DNA of 38,687 nt, taken from Stenotrophomonas acidaminiphila. GTDB taxonomy: Bacteria > Pseudomonadota > Gammaproteobacteria > Xanthomonadales > Xanthomonadaceae. The position numbers and the translations under genes were made by a program. Positions 33,173-38,687 of this stretch are shown piece after piece (positions within the stretch are counted from its first letter, which is position 1; each line of letters begins with the position of its first letter). Location: NCBI RefSeq assembly GCF_001431595.1, contig NZ_LDJO01000009.1, positions 1 to 38,687 of the forward strand. Reading direction: 5' to 3'. Below the pieces are notes generated by a model that was not told the origin of the DNA, did no database searches, and saw nothing but the letters and a program-made list of their open reading frames with translations.

Positions 33173-36151
33173 ATGTTGCCAGCCCGCCGCAATCCCACCC
33201 GTTGCCTGTTCACGCCGCTGTCGCTGGCCGTGGCCAGCGCCCTGATCGCCATCGCCGCACCCGCCCTCGCGCAGGATGCCGGCAAGGACAAGGACAAGGA
33301 AAAGACCACCGAACTGGCCCGCGTCGAGGTCACCGGTTCCAACATCCGCCGCACCGACGTGGAAACCGCCTCGCCGGTACAGGTGATCAGCAAGCAGGAC
33401 ATCCAGAACATGGGCGCCCGCACCCTGCTGCAGGTGCTGGACAACCTGCCGGCCGCGCGCCCGGCCCAGGTCGATTCCAAATCGCTGTTCACCGGCTCCG
33501 ACGGCGCCTCCCAGGCCAACCTGCGCGGCCTCGGCCCGCAGGGCACGCTGGTGCTGCTCAATGGCCGCCGGCTGTCGTACTACGGCGCGCCGTCGGGCTT
33601 CCAGACCCAGTTCGTCAACATCGACGCCATTCCCGCCGCCGCGATCGAACGCATGGAAGTGCTGACCGACGGCGCCTCCGCGGTGTACGGCACCGATGCG
33701 GTGGCCGGCGTCATCAACGTCATCACCAAGCGCAGCTACCAGGGGCTCGAGGTCAGCGGTACCTGGGACACCGCGCCGCGCTTCGATTCCTACGGCGAGA
33801 AGCAGGCCAGCATCACCGGCGGCTTCGGCGACCTGTCCAGCGACCGCTACAACGTCTACGCCAGCGTCAATCTGTACGAACGCAACGGCATCCCCGACAG
33901 CGAGTGGTACGACAAGAACCCGGCCCAGTTCTACGTCAACAATCCCGATTACATCAAGAACCTGCGCCTGGACACGGGCAGCGCGCCGGGGGTGTTCAAC
34001 CCGGGCTATTACTTCGCCTTCGATCCGGTGACCAAGGCGCGCGTGGACGAAGCCGCGCCGGGCTGCAAGAACGTGCTGCAGGTGAGCAGCGGCACGCGCT
34101 GCATCTGGCAGACGTGGATGAACCGCCAGATCAACGGCGGCGCCGATTCCCGCCGCGTGACCGCCTATGTCAACGGCCATTTCCAGGTGAGCGACGCCAC
34201 CGAGGCGTTCGCCGAGGTCACCTACACCGACATCGACCTGCGCGCCAACGGCGGCACGCCGCGCGCCTACGGCACCACCACCGGCAACCCGCAGAGCTGG
34301 TTCTCGCGCAACACCGGCAACACGGTCAACCAGTTCCTGTATCCGTTCCTCGGCCCGAACAACGAGTACAACCACGCCAGCCCAGAGCTGAAGGCGCTGA
34401 TGGGCGGCGTGGTCGGCCTGGGCTACCTGCTGCAGGACGTGGGCGGCAACCACTTCGGCCAGCGCAACACCGACAAGAGCTACCGCGCGGTGGCCGGGCT
34501 GCGCGGCAGCATCGGCGACTGGAACTGGGAAACCGCCTTCGCCACCGCCGGTTCGCATTCGGTCACCTACCAGACCACCAACGTCAACCTGCGCGGCTTC
34601 GAGAAGGCCTTCGGCCCGTACACCATCGACCCGGGCACCGGCCGGGTGATCATTTCCGACCATCCGGCGTACAAGTTCGGTGAGCTCAGCGAAGCCAACG
34701 CCGCGCTGATCCGCGAGGCGTTCCCGACCTTCGACATCCAGTCGTGGACCCGCCTGCATACCCTGGACGGCAAGATCGAAGGCCCGCTGTTCGACCTGCC
34801 GGCCGGCCAAGTGCGCGCCGCCTTCGGCTTCAACGCCACCCGCGAGACCTTCTATACCCCCGGCAACCAGGACGCCGCCAACGGCCTGATCACCCAGCAG
34901 GGCGGCTCGTGGTTCGACGGCAAGCGCAACACCTACGCGCTGTTCTCCGAGGCCGTGGCGCCGATCACCGACAAGCTGGAACTGGACGCCGCGCTGCGCC
35001 TGGACAAGTACCCGGGCTTCAGCGCCAACCTGGCGCCGAAGATCGGCCTGAAGTACCAGGCGCTGCCGCAACTGATGCTGCGCGGTACCTATTCGGAGGG
35101 CTTCCGCGCGCCCAGCCTGGCCGAGTCCGGCACCGGTGGCGTGTACGCGCAGATCGGCGGCTACCGCGACGAGACCCGCTGCGCCGAGACCAACGCCATC
35201 GCCGGCCTGCTGCGGCAGTCGGCGCGCGGCGTCGACAAGGACCTGGGCAACAGCCTGTGGAACAGCGACTGCAGCCGCAACGTGGCGCGCATGACCCAGC
35301 CCAACCCCGACCTGAAGCCGGAGAAGGCCAGGATCGCGACGCTGGGCTTCGTGCTCGAGCCGACCGACTGGCTGTCGCTGTCGGCCGATTACTGGTTCGT
35401 GTACCGCCGCAACGAGATCGTCGCGCCGGACTACAGCAAGCCCGAGGAGATCAGCGCGCAGACCCGCTTCCCGATCACCGAGACCGACCTGGCCAACCTG
35501 GCCGCGCTGGCCAGCATGTGCGCCGACCCGGCCAGCGGCGTGACCTGCCCGACCACCCTGCCGGGCTACAGCACCGGCAACGTGGCCAGCGTCATCGGCC
35601 AGTACAAGAACCGTGGCCGCACCCTGATCGACGGCCTGGACGTGGACGCCCGCGGCCGCTTCGAGCTGGGCGAGTGGGGCCGGCTGAACGTCGGCGTGGC
35701 CGCGACCATCGCCAACCGCAACATGTACAACTCCGACGACGCCGACGGCTGGTACTACGGCAACTTCGTCGGCTACTACAACAACCCGCGGCTGCGCGCC
35801 ACGTTCAACACCAACTGGACCTACGGCAACTGGGACACCGGCTTCTACATCAACTATGTCGGCGGCACCAAGTGGGCGTACGACCGCATCGATGCGCAGG
35901 ACAACAACGCCGAAACCTGTACCGGCAGCTATGTCGACGTGTCGCCGGGCCAGTGCTCGGGCGCGCCGGCCTGGTGGACGGCCAACCTGAGCGTGAACTG
36001 GCGGCCGGTCGAGAAGCTGAGCGTGGGCGTGACGGTGAAGAACCTGTTCAACCGCCTGCCGTTCTACGATCCGAACGACTGGATGAACTTCGCCGGCTAC
36101 ACCAACAACTTCGGCCGCATCTACAGCGTGACCGCCACCTACCGGTTCTGA
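33173..36151 (+). CDS. TonB-dependent outer-membrane receptor of the GalNAc locus
   Basis: A 992-residue outer-membrane transporter, likely importing GalNAc-containing oligosaccharides. The ATG at 33173 is chosen because AGGAGAG lies eight bases upstream and a signal peptide follows (LSLAVASALIAIAAPALAQ). Unlike the receptor at 2466-5228 it has no STN domain: the mature protein begins with a Lys/Asp-rich linker, then the TonB-box and plug region (ELARVEVTGSNIRRTDVETA, VISKQDIQNMGARTLLQVLD, GTLVLLNGRRLSYYGAP, TDGASAVYGTDAVAGVINVI). A barrel with long extracellular loops follows. It ends in SVTATYRF with the terminal Phe needed for assembly. It resembles the carbohydrate-uptake receptors frequent in Xanthomonadaceae. 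Its position between two GalNAcases and under AgaR-type control matches the Omp_aga role described in other proteobacteria; the ligand is inferred from context. Confidence 0.9.
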   Translation: MLPARRNPTRCLFTPLSLAVASALIAIAAPALAQDAGKDKDKEKTTELARVEVTGSNIRRTDVETASPVQVISKQDIQNMGARTLLQVLDNLPAARPAQVDSKSLFTGSDGASQANLRGLGPQGTLVLLNGRRLSYYGAPSGFQTQFVNIDAIPAAAIERMEVLTDGASAVYGTDAVAGVINVITKRSYQGLEVSGTWDTAPRFDSYGEKQASITGGFGDLSSDRYNVYASVNLYERNGIPDSEWYDKNPAQFYVNNPDYIKNLRLDTGSAPGVFNPGYYFAFDPVTKARVDEAAPGCKNVLQVSSGTRCIWQTWMNRQINGGADSRRVTAYVNGHFQVSDATEAFAEVTYTDIDLRANGGTPRAYGTTTGNPQSWFSRNTGNTVNQFLYPFLGPNNEYNHASPELKALMGGVVGLGYLLQDVGGNHFGQRNTDKSYRAVAGLRGSIGDWNWETAFATAGSHSVTYQTTNVNLRGFEKAFGPYTIDPGTGRVIISDHPAYKFGELSEANAALIREAFPTFDIQSWTRLHTLDGKIEGPLFDLPAGQVRAAFGFNATRETFYTPGNQDAANGLITQQGGSWFDGKRNTYALFSEAVAPITDKLELDAALRLDKYPGFSANLAPKIGLKYQALPQLMLRGTYSEGFRAPSLAESGTGGVYAQIGGYRDETRCAETNAIAGLLRQSARGVDKDLGNSLWNSDCSRNVARMTQPNPDLKPEKARIATLGFVLEPTDWLSLSADYWFVYRRNEIVAPDYSKPEEISAQTRFPITETDLANLAALASMCADPASGVTCPTTLPGYSTGNVASVIGQYKNRGRTLIDGLDVDARGRFELGEWGRLNVGVAATIANRNMYNSDDADGWYYGNFVGYYNNPRLRATFNTNWTYGNWDTGFYINYVGGTKWAYDRIDAQDNNAETCTGSYVDVSPGQCSGAPAWWTANLSVNWRPVEKLSVGVTVKNLFNRLPFYDPNDWMNFAGYTNNFGRIYSVTATYRF

Positions 36152-36163
36152 TGCTGCACCGTT

Positions 36164-36202
36164 GCGTGCTCCCCTGCGTGCATGGCATGAAGGGGAGCAC
36201 GC
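36164..36202. repeat. Intercistronic stem-loop between receptor and GH109 genes
   Basis: GCGTGCTCCCC (36164-36174) pairs perfectly with GGGGAGCACGC (36192-36202) around a 17-base loop. It begins 12 bases after the receptor stop. There is no T tract. Likely an attenuating or 3'-protecting structure that lowers GH109 expression relative to the receptor. Confidence 0.5.
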
Positions 36203-36272
36203 CTGCTTCGCCCGCGCGGGGCATGCCATGGCGGCCGCACCGGGCGTGATTCCAAGCCAAAGAGGACATGCA

Positions 36273-37628
36273 ATGAAACGCAGGGAATTCATCCTGGCCG
36301 GCGCCGCGCTGGCCGCCACCAGTCTGTTGCCGGAGACCCCGGCCTGGGCGCGCGGACGCAAGGTGCGGCTGGGCATGATCGGCACCGGCATGCGCGGCCA
36401 GGTGCTGCTCAAGGAGCTGCTGCGCCGCGACGACGTGGACATGGTGGCGCTGTGCGACATCGAGCCGGTCATGCTCGGCCGCGCCACCGCCATGGCGGCC
36501 AAGGCCGGCAAGCCGGCACCGAGGACCTACGGCGCCGATGGCGATGCCAATGCCTGGAAGCGCCTGCTGGAGCAGCGTGGCCTGGACGGGGTGATCATCG
36601 CCACGCCGTGGGAACTGCACGCGCCGATGGCGATCGCGGCGATGCAGGCCAAGGTCGCGGTCGGCTGCGAGGTGGTGGCCGGCATCACCCTGCAGGACCA
36701 TTGGGACGTGCTCAATACCCAGTTGCAGACCGGTACGCCGTACATGCTGCTGGAGAACGTGTGCTACCGCCGCGACGTGATGGCGGTGCTGCAGATGGTG
36801 CGCGCGGGCCTGTTCGGCGAACTGGTGCACCTGCAGGGCGGGTACCAGCACGACCTGCGCGCGGTGAAGTTCAACGACGGCAATCCCGACCACCCCTACG
36901 GCAGCGGCGTCGAGTTCGGGCCCAAGGGCTGGTCCGAGGCGCGCTGGCGCACCGAGCACTCGGTCACCCGCAACGGCGAGCTGTACCCGAGCCACGGCAT
37001 CGGCCCCTGCGCGATGTACACCGGCATCAACCGCGGCAACCGCTTCACCCACATCAACGCCTTTGCCAGCAAGGCGCGCGGCCTGCACGAATACACCGTG
37101 GCCAAGAGTGGCGGCACCACGCACCCCAGCACCCGCGTGCAGTTCAAGCTGGGCGACATCGTCACCACCACCCTGGCCTGCGCCAACGGCGAGACCATCC
37201 TGCTGCAGCACGACACCTCGCTGCCGCGCCCGTACTCGCTGGGCTTCCGCGTGCAGGGCACCCAGGGCCTGTGGATGGACCTCAACCACGGCATCCACAT
37301 CGAGGGCCGCAGTCCGCCGCACGAGTGGGAGGATTTCAAGGCCTACCAGGACCAGTACGAGCATCCGCTGTGGAAGCAATACGCCGACACCGCCGCCGGT
37401 GCCGGCCACGGCGGCATGGACTGGTTCGTGATCCACGCCTTCGTCGAGGCGCTGAAGGCGCGGGCGCCGATGCCGATCGACATCTTCGACGCGGTGACCT
37501 GGAGCGCGATCACGCCGCTGTCCGAGCAATCCATCGGCAACGGTTTCCAGACCCTGGAATTCCCGGACTTCACCGGCGGCCTGTGGCAGCAGCGCAAGCC
37601 GATCTTCGCGTTCGACGGGCGCTACTGA
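36273..37628 (+). CDS. GH109 family alpha-N-acetylgalactosaminidase, Tat-exported
   Basis: A 451-residue NAD-dependent glycosidase. GH109 enzymes keep NAD+ bound and cleave alpha-GalNAc by oxidation at C3 and elimination. A twin-arginine signal (MKRREFILAGAALAATSLL) fits export of a folded, cofactor-loaded protein. The Rossmann fold opens VRLGMIGTGMRGQVLLKELL (about 31-50). The Gfo/Idh/MocA core has GVIIATPWELHAPMAIAAM. GH109-type blocks follow: LLENVCYRRDVMAVLQMVR, GGYQHDLRAVKFNDG, RNGELYPSHGIGPCAMYTGI, INRGNRFTHINAFASKARGL, GDIVTTTLACANGETILLQH and LPRPYSLGFRVQGTQGLW. The ATG at 36273 follows AGAGGA by seven bases. Last gene of the plus operon. Confidence 0.92.
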   Translation: MKRREFILAGAALAATSLLPETPAWARGRKVRLGMIGTGMRGQVLLKELLRRDDVDMVALCDIEPVMLGRATAMAAKAGKPAPRTYGADGDANAWKRLLEQRGLDGVIIATPWELHAPMAIAAMQAKVAVGCEVVAGITLQDHWDVLNTQLQTGTPYMLLENVCYRRDVMAVLQMVRAGLFGELVHLQGGYQHDLRAVKFNDGNPDHPYGSGVEFGPKGWSEARWRTEHSVTRNGELYPSHGIGPCAMYTGINRGNRFTHINAFASKARGLHEYTVAKSGGTTHPSTRVQFKLGDIVTTTLACANGETILLQHDTSLPRPYSLGFRVQGTQGLWMDLNHGIHIEGRSPPHEWEDFKAYQDQYEHPLWKQYADTAAGAGHGGMDWFVIHAFVEALKARAPMPIDIFDAVTWSAITPLSEQSIGNGFQTLEFPDFTGGLWQQRKPIFAFDGRY

Positions 37629-37635
37629 CCGCTGC

Positions 37636-37659
37636 GGGAGCGCACTGCGGTGCGCTCCC
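37636..37659. terminator. Bidirectional hairpin between convergent GH109 and MATE genes
   Basis: GGGAGCGCAC-TGCG-GTGCGCTCCC, a perfect ten-base stem with a four-base loop, eight bases after the GH109 stop and 11 bases from the MATE stop. It lacks a T tract on either side, but its position suits a shared terminator. Confidence 0.6.
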
Positions 37660-37670
37660 ATGCCGGGCCG

Positions 37671-38687
37671 TCAGGACCTGCCGGGCTGCGCATCGACATC
37701 GGCCCCGGCATCGGCGTCCGCCACCGGTGACGGCGGGCAGGCCGGCACTTCGGCCGGCGTCGCCAGCTCCCCGGCATGCGCCGGCGGCGACATCATCCTG
37801 GCCCTGCGCCAGCCGCCCCAGCGGTAATAGGCCAACGACAGCAGCATCGACACCAGCGAGCTGACCGGGAAGCTCCACCAGATCGCGTCGGCACCCAGCC
37901 GGGGTTGCAGCAGTTCGGCGAACGGCACGCGCACGCCCCATAGCGAGGCGGCCAGGATCAGCAGCGGCGCGATCACCGCGCCGGTGGAACGCACCACGCC
38001 GGAAATCACGAAGCTCACGCCGAAGAACAGGAACGACCACACCGCGATGTGGTTCAGGTGGCGCGCCACCGCCAGCGCCTGGCTGCCGTCGGGCAGGAAC
38101 AGCGCCAGCGAGTGCCGGTCCAGCAGGATCAGCGGCAGGATCAGCACGCCGGTGAGCAGGAAGTTGAACAGCACGCCCTTGCGCGCGGTGCCGCGTACCC
38201 GGCTCCAGTGGCCCGCGCCCACGTTCTGCGCGGCCATCGACGAGCACGCCGCGCCGATCGCCATCGCCGGCATCTGCACGTAGGTCCACAGTTGCAGCGA
38301 GGCGCCATAGGCGGCGGCGGTATCGGTGCCGTAGTCGTTGACCATGGTCATCAGCATGATCATCGACAGCGAGATCAGCACCATCTGCAGGCCCATCGGC
38401 ACGCCCTTGACCACCAGCGCCCGCAGGATCGGCAGGTCGATGCGGAACAGCGCCATGTCCTTGCGCCCCAGCCACAGCACGTGGCCGCGCTGACGCATGT
38501 AGGCCAGCAGGCCGAGCAGCGACAGCGACTGCGCCAGCAGCGTGGCCCAGGCCGCGCCGGCGATGCCCAGCTGCGGGAACGGGCCGATGCCGAAGATCAG
38601 CAGCGGGTTGAGCACGATGTCCAGCGCCACCGACAGCAGCAGGAAGCGGAACGGCGTGCGCGAATCGCCGGCGCCGCGCAGCGCCGC
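37671..38687 (-). CDS. MATE-family multidrug/toxin efflux transporter (partial, C-terminal part)
   Basis: 338 residues of the C-terminal part; the reading frame is open to the right edge, so the N-terminus lies outside the window. MATE motifs near the edge are LRGAGDSRTPFRFLLL and LDIVLNPLLIFGIGPFPQLG, then GAAWATLLAQSLSLLG, VKGVPMGLQMVLISLSMIML and AIGAACSSMAAQNVGAGHWS of the second bundle. Several membrane spans follow, then an unusual hydrophilic tail rich in Ala, Pro and Asp (about the last 45 residues; PSPVADADAGADVDAQPGRS). It exchanges cations for drugs or metabolites in the inner membrane. It is convergent with the GalNAc operon and probably not part of it. Confidence 0.9.
   Translation of the reverse strand, partial: AALRGAGDSRTPFRFLLLSVALDIVLNPLLIFGIGPFPQLGIAGAAWATLLAQSLSLLGLLAYMRQRGHVLWLGRKDMALFRIDLPILRALVVKGVPMGLQMVLISLSMIMLMTMVNDYGTDTAAAYGASLQLWTYVQMPAMAIGAACSSMAAQNVGAGHWSRVRGTARKGVLFNFLLTGVLILPLILLDRHSLALFLPDGSQALAVARHLNHIAVWSFLFFGVSFVISGVVRSTGAVIAPLLILAASLWGVRVPFAELLQPRLGADAIWWSFPVSSLVSMLLSLAYYRWGGWRRARMMSPPAHAGELATPAEVPACPPSPVADADAGADVDAQPGRS

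Noticed and set aside
32591..36511. Long minus-strand open frame opposite the GalNAc-locus receptor
   Set aside because: Same GC-shadow effect; low-complexity residues and no recognisable start or domain, while the plus strand encodes a clear TonB receptor.
1..38687. CRISPR arrays, rRNA or tRNA genes
   Set aside because: No regularly spaced direct repeats, no rRNA-like conserved blocks and no convincing tRNA cloverleaf or GGTTCGAATCC-type arm were seen by eye.
37671..38687. MATE transporter as the missing GalNAc permease
   Set aside because: It is convergent with the operon, separated by a hairpin, has no AgaR-type sites nearby, and MATE proteins export drugs or metabolites rather than import sugars.

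Overview
The window is a chromosomal segment of a GC-rich gammaproteobacterium, most likely a Xanthomonadaceae member (Stenotrophomonas / Pseudoxanthomonas / Xanthomonas type). This rests on very high third-position GC, the ffh ... rpsP-rimM-trmD-rplS housekeeping block, cyoABCD, large TonB-dependent receptors, and an IS407-like IS3-family element of the kind common in that family. The genus assignment is inference.

Layout. (1) 1-1273 is a lower-GC accessory stretch. It holds the possible 5' tip of a transposase gene running off the left edge, one unassigned small gene (865-1206) and a repeat fragment. (2) 1274-2468 is a decayed IS3-family element with recognisable inverted repeats; its right end supplies the stop codon of the next gene. 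(3) 2466-6861 (minus) is a FecI-type ECF sigma factor, a FecR-type anti-sigma and a FecA-like TonB receptor with an STN signalling domain: a cell-surface signalling operon. (4) 6989-9895 (plus), divergent from the sigma gene, is an autotransporter whose passenger begins with a ClpP-like (COG3904-type) serine-protease fold. (5) 10176-14186 is cyoABCD, a quinol oxidase operon closed by a strong terminator. (6) 14309-16366 (minus) is an MHYT-GGDEF-EAL membrane c-di-GMP enzyme. (7) 16505-24907 is core-genome territory: radA, a small exported protein, a divergent ypjD-like cytochrome-assembly protein, ffh, a nitronate monooxygenase, a PabC-like class IV aminotransferase, then rpsP-rimM-trmD-rplS.

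(8) 25133-37628 is a coherent N-acetylgalactosamine (GalNAc) utilisation locus. The minus operon encodes AgaS (GalN-6-P deaminase/isomerase), a ROK kinase (AgaK-like), a GatZ/KbaZ/AgaZ-type protein and the DeoR-family repressor AgaR. The divergent plus operon encodes a secreted GH31 enzyme with the sequence signature of alpha-N-acetylgalactosaminidases, a TonB-dependent receptor and a Tat-exported GH109 alpha-N-acetylgalactosaminidase. The 312-bp divergent region carries eight CTTTC-type half-sites, the known AgaR motif, and each side has a TTGACA box directly followed by TTTCGAA. The picture is capture of GalNAc-capped glycans at the outer membrane, trimming in the periplasm by two unrelated GalNAcases, cytoplasmic phosphorylation and conversion to tagatose-6-P. 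The deacetylase, inner-membrane permease, tagatose-6-P kinase and catalytic aldolase subunit are not in the window. (9) The right edge carries the C-terminal part of a convergent MATE-family transporter.

The most unusual items are the ClpP-like autotransporter next to a surface-signalling operon, and the GalNAc locus that pairs GH31 and GH109 GalNAcases under a dense AgaR-type operator array.
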